Shown here: positions 1-10,658 of the stretch, one piece after another | How positions within the stretch are numbered: the first letter of the stretch is position 1 | Layout of the letters: every line of letters starts with the position of its first letter | From: QHXQ01 sp036389375 | Lineage (GTDB): Bacteria > Acidobacteriota > Blastocatellia > Pyrinomonadales > Pyrinomonadaceae | Direction of reading: 5' to 3' | DNA length: 58,109 bases | Assembly: GCA_036389375.1 (NCBI GenBank) | Contig: DASVQA010000090.1 | Location: forward strand, 1 to 58,109 | Notes under the pieces: model-generated | What the model was told of the DNA's origin: nothing | The model's database searches: none | What the model saw: the letters and a program-made list of their open reading frames with translations, nothing else | Program-made: the position numbers and the translations under genes

Positions 1-2
1 CT

Positions 3-1322
<1,320 letters not shown>

Positions 1323-1351
1323 CCGGAGCAAAAGGCCAGAGGGTTGATAAA

Positions 1352-1396
1352 CGCCCGCGTCTTTCGCTCACACGGAAGGCGCGGGCGCGCTCTTTT
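1352..1396 (+). terminator. Rho-independent terminator after prkA
   Basis: A 15-base left arm (1352-1366) pairs with 1373-1387 around a six-base loop, with a few G-U pairs. A pyrimidine run containing TTTT follows at 1391-1396. It lies 30 bases after the prkA stop and well before the next start, so the hydrolase gene is probably transcribed separately. Confidence 0.65.
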
Positions 1397-1451
1397 ACCG
1401 GCAAGGGCTTGGCGAGCTTAAAGTAAACGTGGAGGCTGAAGCGGCAGACGC

Positions 1452-2423
1452 ATGAAGAAACGTTACTGGCTGGCTGGTGGTTTTGCGTTGACAGGTGCGG
1501 CGGCGGTCGCGGCGCACAGGCTCGTGCGCCCGCAGGCGCTCGATTGGCAGGTGCATGCCGAGCGGGTGCATCATGCCGACCGTTCACGTTTCGTCACAGT
1601 TGATGGTGTGCGCATACATTATCAGGAGGCGGGCGACGTGGCTGCGCCCGCACTCATTCTGGTGCATGGTTTTCTCGTGTCGAATTTCGTCTGGCGCGAT
1701 GTGCTCGTGCCTTTGGCGGAGCAGGGCTTTCGCGTGATCGCGCCTGATCTGGTTGGGTTCGGCTTCTCGGAGAAGCCGGCGGCGGCCGAGTACACCGTCG
1801 AAGCACAGGCGCGCATGCTCGTGGGGCTATTGGACGAGTTGCAGATCGCGCGCGCGGCGTTCGTCGGCAGTTCTTACGGCGGCGCGATCTCAACCATCGT
1901 CGCGCTTGAACATCCGGCGCGGGTGACGCGCCTCGTGCTCGTGGGCGCAGTTTGCAACGACAATCTGAAGCGCCATCCGCTGCTGCGCCTCGTCGCCACA
2001 CCGGCGGTCGGCGACGTGCTCTCGCCGCCGCTCTTAGACCTGCGCTACTTTTTGCGACGCAAACTCAGCCGCTTTGACCGCGCCGCGCACGGCGACCGCG
2101 TGCGGGCTATGCAGAGGATCGCGGGGCGGCATCTGCCCCTGCGCGCGGCGGATACGCAGCGCGCGATGCTCAGCACGCTGCGGCGTTGGAGCGCCACGCG
2201 CGTTGAGCGCGACGCGCATCTGCTGCAACCGCCAACGCTGCTCGTCTGGGGCGAGAACGATCTCGACACACCCTTGCGCGACGGCGAGACGCTGCACAAG
2301 TTGATCCCCAATTCGCGCCTGCTCGTCTTCCCCGGTGTCGGTCATCTGCCGCAAGAGGAGATCCCGCAGGCGTTCACGGAAGTTGTCGCAGAGTTCTTAA
2401 AGCCGGTGACCAGTGCCGAGTGA
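1452..2423 (+). CDS. alpha/beta hydrolase
   Basis: A 323-residue alpha/beta-hydrolase-fold enzyme. The oxyanion-hole motif HGF follows the second strand (about residue 72), and the nucleophile elbow is GSSYGG near residue 139. The acid lies in the WGENDLDTP segment and the catalytic His in PGVGHLPQEE near the C-terminus. A hydrophobic N-terminal stretch (residues 6-22) suggests a membrane anchor or signal sequence. The substrate cannot be told; the fold includes esterases, haloalkane dehalogenases and meta-cleavage hydrolases. The last residues and the stop codon fall inside a repeated intergenic hairpin (2411-2473), so the C-terminal tail appears to come from repeat DNA. Confidence 0.9.
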   Translation: MKKRYWLAGGFALTGAAAVAAHRLVRPQALDWQVHAERVHHADRSRFVTVDGVRIHYQEAGDVAAPALILVHGFLVSNFVWRDVLVPLAEQGFRVIAPDLVGFGFSEKPAAAEYTVEAQARMLVGLLDELQIARAAFVGSSYGGAISTIVALEHPARVTRLVLVGAVCNDNLKRHPLLRLVATPAVGDVLSPPLLDLRYFLRRKLSRFDRAAHGDRVRAMQRIAGRHLPLRAADTQRAMLSTLRRWSATRVERDAHLLQPPTLLVWGENDLDTPLRDGETLHKLIPNSRLLVFPGVGHLPQEEIPQAFTEVVAEFLKPVTSAE

Positions 2424-2473
2424 CGAGTGACGAGCAAGGTGGTTTTTAACTTGTCACTCGTCACTCCGCACTG
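2411..2473. repeat. Heptamer-based inverted repeat, copy 1 (GAGTGAC word)
   Basis: The left arm 2411-2431 holds two tandem GAGTGAC words. The right arm 2453-2473 is its reverse complement with one mismatch over 21 bases. It sits between the alpha/beta hydrolase and the DUF444 gene, and the hydrolase stop codon (2421-2423) is inside the left arm. The design matches four other intergenic elements in the window. Confidence 0.8.
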
Positions 2474-2489
2474 CTTTTGAGGTTTTCCG

Positions 2490-3650
2490 ATGTCTATTCA
2501 GCGCAACGATTGGTCTTTGCAGCGCAAAGGCATCATTGATCAGGAGCGGCACAAGGAGCGTGTCAAGGAGGCGATCCGCAAGAACCTCGGTTCGATTGTC
2601 TCGAACGAGGCGATCATCTTGTCGGACGGCAAGCGGAGCGTGAAAGTGCCGATCCGCTCGCTCGACGAGTACAAGTTTCGGTTCGATTATCGCAAGCGCA
2701 AACACGTCGGGCAGGGCGACGGGAAGACGCGCGTCGGCGACGTGATCGCGCGTGATAGTCAGCAGGGCAAGGGGCAGGGGGGCGGCCCCGCCGGACAGGA
2801 AGGCGGCGCGGAATACTACGAGGCCGAGATCAATATTGACGAATTGGCGGCGCTCATCTTCGAGGACTTGCATCTGCCGTTTCTTGAAGAGAAGGCCAAA
2901 AAGGCCGTGCCCGCCAAGACGACGCGCTTCGATGAAATCCGGCGCACGGGCGTGCTCGCCAATCTCGACAAGCGCCGCATGATCATGGAGAACATACGCC
3001 GCAACGCGCGCGAGCAGGGCCGGGCGCGCTTCGGCGGCGTCAAGAAGGAAGACCTGCGTTTTAAGACGTGGGAGGAATCGCATCGCTACGAATCGAATGC
3101 GGTGGTGCTGGCCTTGATGGACGTGTCGGGTTCGATGGGCGAGTTCAAAAAATATATCGCGCGCTCGTTCTACTTCTGGATGGTGCGCTTCCTGCGCACG
3201 AAGTATGACAATGTCGAGATCGTCTTTATCTCGCATCACACGGAGGCGCGCGAAGTGACGGAGGAACAGTTCTTCACGCAGGGGGAATCGGGCGGCACGG
3301 TCGTCTCGTCGGCGTATCAACTCGCGCTCGACATAATCAAGGCGCGCTACCGGCCGGCCGATTGGAACATCTATCCGTTCCACTTCTCCGACGGCGACAA
3401 CTACTATTCGGACAACGAAGAGGCCGTCCGTCTGGCCGACGATCTGATCGCAACCTGCAATCTGTTCGGCTATGGCGAGATCGGCGAAGAGGGTACGTCG
3501 GGTTATCGGCGCTCGTCGGGGGCGCTGCTCTCGATCTTCAAAGACCGGCTGAAGCGTAAAGAGCGCTTCATCGGCGTGCGGATAGATGACAAAGAGGATG
3601 TGTACCCTGCGCTCAAGCAGTTCTTCGGCTCGCGCGGGCTAGAGGCATAA
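2490..3650 (+). CDS. yeaH: DUF444 (YeaH-like) protein, PrkA partner
   Basis: A 386-residue DUF444 protein. After a charged N-terminal region come a Gly/Gln-rich linker (about residues 90-108) and a von Willebrand A-like half. That half has a MIDAS-type DVSGS motif (about residue 211) and a downstream GGT, which fit metal coordination. The family, called YeaH in Escherichia coli, is genetically coupled to PrkA kinases and SpoVR, and all three are present in this window on the same strand. Its molecular role is not established, so the partnership is inferred from family knowledge and position. The ATG at 2490 follows the heptamer repeat by 17 bases. Confidence 0.92.
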   Translation: MSIQRNDWSLQRKGIIDQERHKERVKEAIRKNLGSIVSNEAIILSDGKRSVKVPIRSLDEYKFRFDYRKRKHVGQGDGKTRVGDVIARDSQQGKGQGGGPAGQEGGAEYYEAEINIDELAALIFEDLHLPFLEEKAKKAVPAKTTRFDEIRRTGVLANLDKRRMIMENIRRNAREQGRARFGGVKKEDLRFKTWEESHRYESNAVVLALMDVSGSMGEFKKYIARSFYFWMVRFLRTKYDNVEIVFISHHTEAREVTEEQFFTQGESGGTVVSSAYQLALDIIKARYRPADWNIYPFHFSDGDNYYSDNEEAVRLADDLIATCNLFGYGEIGEEGTSGYRRSSGALLSIFKDRLKRKERFIGVRIDDKEDVYPALKQFFGSRGLEA

Positions 3651-3702
3651 GTAGCGGCTGGCGCTAAGCAACCGCGCCGGTTGCGTTAGAGCGGGACAGG
3701 AA

Positions 3703-3739
3703 AAAGGGCGGCGGACTTGACTCAAGTCCGCCGCCCTTT
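3703..3739 (-). terminator. Terminator hairpin between convergent genes
   Basis: A perfect 18-base inverted repeat (3703-3720 and 3722-3739) lies between the DUF444 stop and the receptor stop. On the minus strand the stem runs into TTTTT, so it should terminate the receptor transcript efficiently. On the plus strand only TTT follows, giving a weaker terminator for the DUF444 gene. Confidence 0.75.
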
Positions 3740-3766
3740 GCTGGTTGCGTTGTTAATTTGCGCCGC

Positions 3767-6700
3767 CTAGAAGTCAACACGCGCGCCGAGTTGGAGCGTG
3801 AAGGGAATGCCGACCGGCTGCCCGAAGCCGGGGCCGAAGAGGGTGCGCGGCTGGGCAAAGCGACCCGTGTTGATGCCGCTAAAGCCGAAGCGGTCAGCAA
3901 TCGAGAGATTCTTCGTGTTGAAGAGATTGAAGAAGTTCCCGTAGCCTTTGATCCTCGCCTTCTCGCCGATTGAGAAGCCCTTCGAGAGGCGCAAGTCCAC
4001 GTTGAAGAACCGGCCGCTGATCGTGTCCACGATCTGCCCGTTACGGACGATAAAGCCTTCGCGGTGGCTGTTCACCTGTTCCTGTGTGCAGCCGCGCGTC
4101 GTCGCGCCGGCCGCGCCGCCGCTCAGGATGGCGCGGATGTCTGTGCCGGCGCAGACGCGATCAATGGTGCTGCGCCCGTCGCCGTCTATGTCTTGGCCGG
4201 CGGTGGCCGAGTAAGGTCGCGCCGTCGAGTATTGCGCGATGGGCGCAACCTGAAAGCCGTAAGGCAGATCAAAGACGCCGCTCATCACGATGCGGTGGCG
4301 CTCGTCTATGCGCGTTGGGCCGAACTCTTCGGGCCGGAACTGCTGCTCGGGCGTGACGGCGATGCCGTTGCCCGTGTAGGAAGCGACGGGCTGCCCGCCC
4401 CACGAGCGTGAGTTGGACAGGACGTAGCTCGCGGAGAACTGCATGTGGCGCATGCGGCGACGGAGTTGCGTCGTCCAACTGTCGAAGAGCGAGCGGTTGG
4501 TCGAGGTGAACATGTTGATCTGTTCGAGCCGGCCCGCGCCGAGACCGGCCTGCACGAAGGCTTGATCGAAGTAGCGCGTGCTTGCGCCCCGGACGCAACG
4601 CGCAGCGGTCGGCGTCGAGCCGGGATAGTTCGGATCGCAGATCGAGCGAATCTGCGGATTGATGTTCTGCACGCGGTTTTCGTGAATGCCGATGGTATGC
4701 ACGAAGTCGCTCGAGAGGACGTAGCCATCGCCGAAGGAGTGCTCGAAACCGAGCGAGAACTTCTGCACGTAGGGGTCTTGGAGCGTCGGGTCGTTGATGC
4801 GCCCGAAGCCGCCAAACTCCAGATTGCTGGTGTTGAAGCTGGCGGGCGGCGTGGGCAGTGGGTCAACGCCGAAGCGGAACGTGGCGAGTTGGCCCGTGCC
4901 GACGCGGCTGTTCACCTGATCGAGCACCGTCTGATAGATGGTCGGGTTCGCCTGCTGCTTGGCAAAGAGCAACAGGTTCTGGAACAACTGATCGTAGAAG
5001 ATGCCGTAGCCACCGCGTATGACGGTCTTGCCGTCGCCCATCGGGTCGTAGGCGAAGCCGACGCGCGGTTGAAACTCTTTGTAGCTCGGCGTCAGGCGTT
5101 GCAGCGCGCTGGCGTCGCCCGCGATGGCGCGCGCACGCGGCTCGTTGAGTTGGCCGAGAATCTGCATCGTGCGGTTGTTCGTCTGATCCACGAGCAGGTG
5201 AATGTTGGCGTCCCAGCGCAGGCCCAGATTGAGCGTGAGTTTGCGCGTGACCTTGAAATCGTCCTGCACGTAGAGCGCGAGTTGATGGAAGGGCGGCTGG
5301 CTGGTGTCGCCCGCGCCGGTGCTGAAAGTGATCTCGGAGACTGCGCCCGGCGTGGCGAAGCCGTTCGGATAACAGGTGACAAGCGTGGTCGCGGTCGAGC
5401 CGGCACAGTTGCGCGACGGCAGGTTGTTGCGGATCGTCAACGGGTCGTCGAAGAACGTGATCTGGTAGCCGTTCGCGCCGAAGAAGAAGAAGCCGTCAAG
5501 CTTGGTGTGAATGTAGTTGATGCCGGTCTTCAGGTTGTGCCGGCCCGTGACGAATGAGAGGTCGTCGCGGAATTGGAGCTTGCGCTCTTTGGTCTGCTGC
5601 GGCACGTTCACGTTTGCGCCCGATTGCACCGAGGGGAAGATGATGTTCGGGTTCGAGGTCACGCCCAGAATGTTGTTCTGGAAATCCTGAAACTGGAAGG
5701 TGAACTGATTGAGCGTGGACGGGCTGAACGTGTAATTGTGATTCACGACGAGGCTATGCAGCTTGTTGCCGTTCGTGTTGCCGCCCGCAAGGTCGGAGGG
5801 CTGACCGGGATCGACCTGATCGTTGGGCGAGTCGTTCTTCTGGAACGAGTAGCGGTAGAACATTGACTGGCGCTCGCTGATCTTGTGATCAATCTTGGCG
5901 GTCAGGAGGTTGTCGTTGTAGGGCGTCGGGATAATCGCGGCGGGCGTCACGCTGGGGATCGCGGAGATTTGCGCGAACTGGTCGGACGAGATGAGCAAGC
6001 CCTGCCGCTCGCGGAAACGCTCGTAAGCGCCGAAGAAGAAAAGCTTGTCCCGAATGATGCGCCCGCCCAGCGAGCCGCCAAACTCCTCGCGGTTATACTT
6101 TGGCTTCTCCTGATTGAACTCGCGCTCGAAGAAATCTTTGGCCCGCAGCTTGTCGCTGCGATAGTTGATGAAGCCGGAGCCGTGCAGATCGTTCGTGCCC
6201 GATTTCGAGATGACGTTGACGACGCCGCCCACGGCGCGACCCGATTCGGCCGTCCAGCGATGCTGCAAGACCTGAAACTCCTGCACCGACTCGTAAGCGA
6301 AGTTCTGCAAGAGCGAGCCGACGACGTTGTCTTTGTTGTCGCCGCCGTCCACGTTCACGTCCAACTGGCGACCGTCGCCGCCGTTCATGGCGACCGTACC
6401 GACGCGCGTCTTGGTCGGGTCGAAGCTGCCGGTGGGGCGTGCTTCCGGCATGATGATGGAGAGGTTGGCGAAGGTGCGGTTGATGAGCGGCAGGTTCTCC
6501 ACCTCGTTCGGCGTCACGACGCCGCCCAACTCCGAGCGGGTGGTTTCGACGAGCGCGCCCGCGCCCGATATTTCCACCGTCTCGGTGATCTCGCCGGGTT
6601 TGAGGTCGAAGTTATAGGTCGCCTTCGTCCCGATGTTGACCTCGAAATCCTTGACGAGCGCCTTGCTGAAGCCTCTGGCCTCGGCCGTCACTTCATAGAC

Positions 6701-6943
6701 TCCCGGCGGGAGTTGCGCGAGCGTGTACTCGCCGTTGTCGTTGGCCTGCGCGGTGCGCGCTTCGCCCGTGCCCTTGTTGCGCGCCGTCACGGTCGCGTTG
6801 GGCACGAGGTTGCCTTGCTGATCGCGGACGACGCCCGTGATGTCGCCGGTCGTCTGCTGCGCGTAGGCGACGCCCGACGGCAGCAGGCAGAGCGCGAGCA
6901 GAGCGGTGAGCAGGCAGAAAAGCCTGTGCAAATCCCCAATCAT
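3767..6943 (-). CDS. Oar-like TonB-dependent receptor with carboxypeptidase-regulatory domain
   Basis: A 1058-residue outer-membrane protein. Residues 1-28 form a signal peptide ending AYA-QQ. A carboxypeptidase-regulatory-like beta-sandwich follows at about 30-120 (TGVVRDQQGNLVPNATV). Next is a plug-like region at about 125-260, including GGVVNVISKSGTN, and then a long beta-barrel ending in the aromatic-terminated strand LGARVDF expected for BAM-dependent outer-membrane insertion. Such proteins are abundant in Acidobacteriota and are thought to take up or bind large substrates; the ligand here is unknown. A strong AGGAGGT ribosome site lies 7 bases before the ATG. It is transcribed towards the DUF444 gene and divergently from spoVR. 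Confidence 0.93.
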   Translation of the reverse strand: MIGDLHRLFCLLTALLALCLLPSGVAYAQQTTGDITGVVRDQQGNLVPNATVTARNKGTGEARTAQANDNGEYTLAQLPPGVYEVTAEARGFSKALVKDFEVNIGTKATYNFDLKPGEITETVEISGAGALVETTRSELGGVVTPNEVENLPLINRTFANLSIIMPEARPTGSFDPTKTRVGTVAMNGGDGRQLDVNVDGGDNKDNVVGSLLQNFAYESVQEFQVLQHRWTAESGRAVGGVVNVISKSGTNDLHGSGFINYRSDKLRAKDFFEREFNQEKPKYNREEFGGSLGGRIIRDKLFFFGAYERFRERQGLLISSDQFAQISAIPSVTPAAIIPTPYNDNLLTAKIDHKISERQSMFYRYSFQKNDSPNDQVDPGQPSDLAGGNTNGNKLHSLVVNHNYTFSPSTLNQFTFQFQDFQNNILGVTSNPNIIFPSVQSGANVNVPQQTKERKLQFRDDLSFVTGRHNLKTGINYIHTKLDGFFFFGANGYQITFFDDPLTIRNNLPSRNCAGSTATTLVTCYPNGFATPGAVSEITFSTGAGDTSQPPFHQLALYVQDDFKVTRKLTLNLGLRWDANIHLLVDQTNNRTMQILGQLNEPRARAIAGDASALQRLTPSYKEFQPRVGFAYDPMGDGKTVIRGGYGIFYDQLFQNLLLFAKQQANPTIYQTVLDQVNSRVGTGQLATFRFGVDPLPTPPASFNTSNLEFGGFGRINDPTLQDPYVQKFSLGFEHSFGDGYVLSSDFVHTIGIHENRVQNINPQIRSICDPNYPGSTPTAARCVRGASTRYFDQAFVQAGLGAGRLEQINMFTSTNRSLFDSWTTQLRRRMRHMQFSASYVLSNSRSWGGQPVASYTGNGIAVTPEQQFRPEEFGPTRIDERHRIVMSGVFDLPYGFQVAPIAQYSTARPYSATAGQDIDGDGRSTIDRVCAGTDIRAILSGGAAGATTRGCTQEQVNSHREGFIVRNGQIVDTISGRFFNVDLRLSKGFSIGEKARIKGYGNFFNLFNTKNLSIADRFGFSGINTGRFAQPRTLFGPGFGQPVGIPFTLQLGARVDF

Positions 6944-7133
6944 GTCTGATACCTCCTCAAGATGTGGGCAGGTGAAGTGTTTAAGCCGCGAGCTCCAACA
7001 GGAAATCGGGGCGGATTATAGCAGAGAAAAGTTTAGTAGCACGCGAAAAAGATAATTTGTCAGGCCGCCAGCTAGGACAAGGCCCTCGTCTGTGATCTGT
7101 CTGGCCGGCGCAAGCTTCGGCGGCGCGATGGGC

Positions 7134-7139
7134 TATAAT
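7134..7139 (+). promoter_or_regulatory. Probable -10 element for spoVR
   Basis: A perfect TATAAT lies 81 bases before the preferred ATG of spoVR, in the divergent space with the receptor gene. No clear -35 hexamer sits at the usual distance. Transcription from here would begin around 7146, which excludes the upstream in-frame GTG at 7142 as the start and supports the ATG at 7220. Confidence 0.45.
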
Positions 7140-7219
7140 GAGTGTGCGTGGCGCTGTTCGTGGCGCTGGTCGCGATAGACAACTGGCGCTTAACAGTCAG
7201 CCGCAACGGGCGCGTAGCT

Positions 7220-8638
7220 ATGGAAGACCGCGAGATCAAAGCACTGGAACAGGCGTTGGAGCAGATTTGGGAGATCGCGCGCGGCTTCGGGCTTGACCCG
7301 TTCCCGACGCGCTTCGAGCTTGTGCCCGCCACCGTCATGTACGAGATCGGCTCCTACGCCCTGCCTGGTCGCTATTCGCACTGGACGTTTGGCAAGGCTT
7401 ACCACCGCATGAAGACGATGTACGACTTCGGGTTATCGAAAATCTATGAAGTCGTCATCAACACCAACCCGGCTTACGGCTTCCTGATGGAAACCAACAG
7501 CCCCGTGCAGAACAAACTCGTCATGGCGCACGTGCTCGGCCACGTGGACTTCTTCAAACACAACGTCTATTTCTCGAAGACCAATCGCCGCATGGTCGAA
7601 TCCGTCTCCACGCACGCGCAGCGCATGGGCGAGTACGAGTTCAGGTACGGACGCAAGACCGTCGAGCAGTTTCTCGATGCCGTCCTCTCGGTCGAAGAAC
7701 ACATAGACCCGAACTTCTTCATCAAATCCGACCGCACGCGCACGCCCGCCGAAGACGCGCGCCGCCGCCTCGCCGCCACGCCAAAGGAAGGGCGCTACGA
7801 CGACCTCTGGCGCTTGGGTGAGCAGCCGGCGCCGCCCGCGCCCGAACCTGCCCAGCCGCCGCGCGAGCCGCTGCCGGAAAAAGACCTCGTCTATTACATC
7901 CTGCGCCACTCGCCCACGCTGACCGACTGGCAGCGCGACGTGATGGCGATGGTACACGAGGAGATGGAATACTTCGTCCCGCAGATGCAGACGAAGATCA
8001 TGAATGAAGGCTGGGCCTCCTTTCATCATGCGCGCATCATGCGCGAGCTTGATCTGCCGGATAAAGAGTTGGTCGAGTTCGCGGAATTGCACGCCGGTGT
8101 CGTCTCGCCGCAGAAAGGGCAGTTGAACCCTTACTATCTCGGCTACAAGATTTTCGAGGACATCGAGCGCCGTTGGGACAAGCCGACGAAAGAGGAGCGC
8201 GAGCGCTTCAACCGGCCGGGCGGCGAGGGGCGCGCGAAGATTTTCGAGGTGCGCGAACTCGATAACGACGTGTCGTTTCTACGCAACTACCTGACCGAAG
8301 ATTTATGTGAAGAGTTGGACTTGTTCGTCTACGAGTTGGTCGAAGAAGAGGAATGGACGGTGACGGAGAAGCGTTGGGCGCGCGTGCGCGACCAACTCGT
8401 CGCCAACATGACCAACTTCGGCTTCCCCTACATCGTCGTCGCCGACGGCGACTATAACGGCAACCGCGAACTCTACCTCAAGCACCAGTTCGAGGGCGCG
8501 GAACTCGACCAGCCTTACGCCCGCAAGGTGCTCGAATACGTCCACACGCTCTGGGGGCGCAACGTCCACCTCGAAACAATCATTGACGGCGAGCGCACCG
8601 TCTTACACTACGACGGCGCAGAGCACAGCGAAGATTAA
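7220..8638 (+). CDS. spoVR: SpoVR family protein
   Basis: A 472-residue SpoVR/YcgB-family protein, third member of the PrkA-DUF444-SpoVR group. Diagnostic stretches are FELVPATVMYEIGSYALPGR near the start, YSHWTFGKAYH, and the centre KIMNEGWASFHH with its conserved His pair. The C-terminal part carries GNRELYLKHQFEG. SpoVR was named for a role in Bacillus spore cortex formation, but in non-sporulating bacteria it accompanies PrkA and its biochemistry is unknown. An in-frame GTG at 7142 would add 26 unconserved residues; the promoter position and the family start favour the ATG at 7220. Confidence 0.93.
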   Translation: MEDREIKALEQALEQIWEIARGFGLDPFPTRFELVPATVMYEIGSYALPGRYSHWTFGKAYHRMKTMYDFGLSKIYEVVINTNPAYGFLMETNSPVQNKLVMAHVLGHVDFFKHNVYFSKTNRRMVESVSTHAQRMGEYEFRYGRKTVEQFLDAVLSVEEHIDPNFFIKSDRTRTPAEDARRRLAATPKEGRYDDLWRLGEQPAPPAPEPAQPPREPLPEKDLVYYILRHSPTLTDWQRDVMAMVHEEMEYFVPQMQTKIMNEGWASFHHARIMRELDLPDKELVEFAELHAGVVSPQKGQLNPYYLGYKIFEDIERRWDKPTKEERERFNRPGGEGRAKIFEVRELDNDVSFLRNYLTEDLCEELDLFVYELVEEEEWTVTEKRWARVRDQLVANMTNFGFPYIVVADGDYNGNRELYLKHQFEGAELDQPYARKVLEYVHTLWGRNVHLETIIDGERTVLHYDGAEHSED

Positions 8639-8644
8639 GAGAAC

Positions 8645-9109
8645 TTGCGCCGGGCCACCTTCAGCCGAGAGAGTTTGATCAGGGCGACGCCGGAGCGCGT
8701 CTTTGCGTTCCACGAACTGCCGGATGCACTGGTGCGGCTGACGCCGCCTTGGGAGCGCGTGCGCGTCGTGCAGGCGGCGCAGATCGCAGCGGTCGGCTCT
8801 GAAGCCATCGTCGAGACGCGCATCGCCGGTCTCGTCCCCGTGCGCTGGGTCGCGCGCCACACCGCTTACGATCCGCCGCGCATGTTCGAGGACGTGCAGG
8901 TCGCGGGGCCGTTCCGTTTCTGGCGACACCGCCATCTCATCACACCGCACGCCGAGGGCGCGATCCTGCGCGACGAGATCGAGTATGAGCCACCGCTTGG
9001 GGCGTTGGGCCGAGTGGCCGCGCCGCTGCTCGTCGAGCGACGGCTACGCAAGCTGTTCGATTACCGGCACGCGGTCACGCGCGCCTGGTGTGAAGGTCAG
9101 GCGGCGTGA
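8645..9109 (+). CDS. SRPBCC-type (polyketide cyclase/dehydrase-like) protein
   Basis: A 154-residue protein, START/SRPBCC-like throughout. The opening RESLIRATPERVFAFHELPDALVRLTPPWE matches the first strand and helices of that fold, and the GPFRFWRHRHLITPHAEG segment is characteristic of the cyclase/dehydrase branch. The fold binds hydrophobic ligands; no substrate can be inferred. It begins (TTG) 6 bases after the spoVR stop, so it is probably co-transcribed with spoVR. The stop lies a few bases from the end of the convergent gene at 9114. Confidence 0.8.
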   Translation: MRRATFSRESLIRATPERVFAFHELPDALVRLTPPWERVRVVQAAQIAAVGSEAIVETRIAGLVPVRWVARHTAYDPPRMFEDVQVAGPFRFWRHRHLITPHAEGAILRDEIEYEPPLGALGRVAAPLLVERRLRKLFDYRHAVTRAWCEGQAA

Positions 9110-9113
9110 TTGA

Positions 9114-9386
9114 TCAAAGCGGCGGTTCGTTCTGCCCGGCCGCCGTCTGCGACGTGACGACGGGAATTATCTCGAACTCCACCAGGTCTGCCCATTGCGC
9201 GATCCACTCGCCGAACAGGCGCGGATCGGCACACTCCATCAATTGAAAGCAGCGCGTCAGATCGGCCGCCGGCCAACTGTCCACGTAGCGCAAGCCTTCG
9301 GGCAGCATCCGGCCGCGCGCATGAAAGCGTTGATAGACGGGCGCGGCATTGCCATGCCTGAAACGCTCGATGACCATGTAGAGCAC
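9114..9386 (-). CDS. DUF3303-like small protein
   Basis: A 90-residue protein opening MLYMVIERFRHGNAAPVYQRF, with RMLPEGLRYVDSWPA and CFQLMECADPRLFGEWIAQW further on. This is the pattern of the DUF3303 ferredoxin-like dimeric alpha/beta family, which resembles muconolactone-isomerase-like folds. Function is unknown. It converges with the SRPBCC gene, with only 4 bases between the two stop codons. Confidence 0.8.
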   Translation of the reverse strand: MLYMVIERFRHGNAAPVYQRFHARGRMLPEGLRYVDSWPAADLTRCFQLMECADPRLFGEWIAQWADLVEFEIIPVVTSQTAAGQNEPPL

Positions 9387-9450
9387 GCGCCCGTCTCCTT
9401 ACGTCAGCGATAAACCTGTCAAGCCTCGTGCGCGTTAACTTCAGCGCGGC

Positions 9451-10527
9451 TCACTCGATGCGTAGCGCCCGGCCGACCGACGGGTCGCGGCGGACGCGCC
9501 AGATGTGCGCGTCGAGGTGATAATGAATGAAGGCGTAGCCCCAGAAGAACGAGGCGATGAGTTGCACGGTGAAGCTTTGCGCACCGTGCGACTCGGCGAG
9601 GAAGCGCGGCAGGCGATACCACAATCCGAACACGACGCCGCAGGCGATGTAGTAGAGCAAGCGGCGGCTGATTAGCTCTGCCGCCGGGCCGTGCTGCTGC
9701 CTGCTCTCGGCGCTTCGATACTTCTGATTGTGAAACCAGATGAGCCGGTGATATTGCAGGTTGTGGTAGACCGTGAGGATCGCCACGATGGCGATGGGCT
9801 TGTTCGGCATCGGCGTCAGCAGCACGAGCCAGTGCATCGGCACGGCCGCCGCCAGCAGCAGGTACTTCGGGATGTCTAACGGTAGTCCTTGCCACGCGCG
9901 CTGCGCCTGACGCGCGAGCCACACGAGCGCGATCACCAGCGTGCCGACGAGCAGCGCGCGCGCCAGATAATCCAGACTGCCGTGCAAAACGGGCGGCACT
10001 TTCGTCATCGCCTCCGCATCGCGCGGGATGAAGGCGACAAAGGGATAAGCGAGCGCGCACAGGATGAACAGGCGGTCGAGCGTGTTATCTACGGGCGCGA
10101 GGTCTTGGTTCTTCTTCTTGTAGAGCACCATGAAACCGTAGTGCTGTTTGACGAGGTGGTAATAAGCCCACAGCGCGGCGAGGAAGAAAAAGAGCAGACC
10201 AAACCCTGCGATGACCAGCAAGGGGCCGACCATGAAGAACGCGAGCGACCCCCACAACAGGCGCGGGCGCGCTTGCCGCTCGGCGCGGTCGAAATAGGTA
10301 CGCGAGAACGTGCCGAAGACGTGCGGCGCATCAATCAACACCGCCCACGCGAGCACGAGCGGCACGAGCGGCACAACCTTCGTCACGTAGAGCGCGAGCA
10401 GCAGGTAGCTCGCCGCGACCGACCCGATGAACCACACAAGATCATCGCGTGCGCCGATGATCCAGCGCAGCGAGACGGCGCGTGCGGGCGCGGCGGCGAC
10501 GCTCTGCGTAGTGCTTACGGTTGACAT
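9451..10527 (-). CDS. Polytopic membrane protein with His-rich motifs, family not recognised
   Basis: From the ATG at 10527 this is a 358-residue integral membrane protein with about eight hydrophobic segments. Between them are conserved-looking motifs with clustered histidines: DAPHVFGTFSRTYFDR, YYHLVKQHYGFMVLYKKKN, VYHNLQYHRLIWFHNQKY and FIHYHLDAHIWRVRRDP. Such a spread of His residues near membrane faces is typical of metal-dependent membrane enzymes, but I cannot place it in a named family. The open frame extends to 10734, overlapping the divergent pyrophosphatase gene, so an internal start was chosen; the ATG at 10572 is the alternative. Confidence 0.75.
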   Translation of the reverse strand: MSTVSTTQSVAAAPARAVSLRWIIGARDDLVWFIGSVAASYLLLALYVTKVVPLVPLVLAWAVLIDAPHVFGTFSRTYFDRAERQARPRLLWGSLAFFMVGPLLVIAGFGLLFFFLAALWAYYHLVKQHYGFMVLYKKKNQDLAPVDNTLDRLFILCALAYPFVAFIPRDAEAMTKVPPVLHGSLDYLARALLVGTLVIALVWLARQAQRAWQGLPLDIPKYLLLAAAVPMHWLVLLTPMPNKPIAIVAILTVYHNLQYHRLIWFHNQKYRSAESRQQHGPAAELISRRLLYYIACGVVFGLWYRLPRFLAESHGAQSFTVQLIASFFWGYAFIHYHLDAHIWRVRRDPSVGRALRIE

Positions 10528-10658
10528 GAAAACGCTTGCCTGTCGTGCGTGTTCGCTGTTAAAAACGTGCATCAAACTCGGCACATGAACAGGCACGAAT
10601 CTTAGCACAGCCGCGTGTGATTGAGCGGCACGCGCCGACGCGGACGAGGTGAAGCGAT

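Noticed and set aside
5885..6949. A 354-codon open frame on the plus strand opposite the receptor gene, and a 370-codon one at 4445-5557
   Set aside because: Both are antisense shadows of a well-supported receptor gene in high-GC DNA, with Val/Arg/Asp-rich low-complexity translations and no domains.
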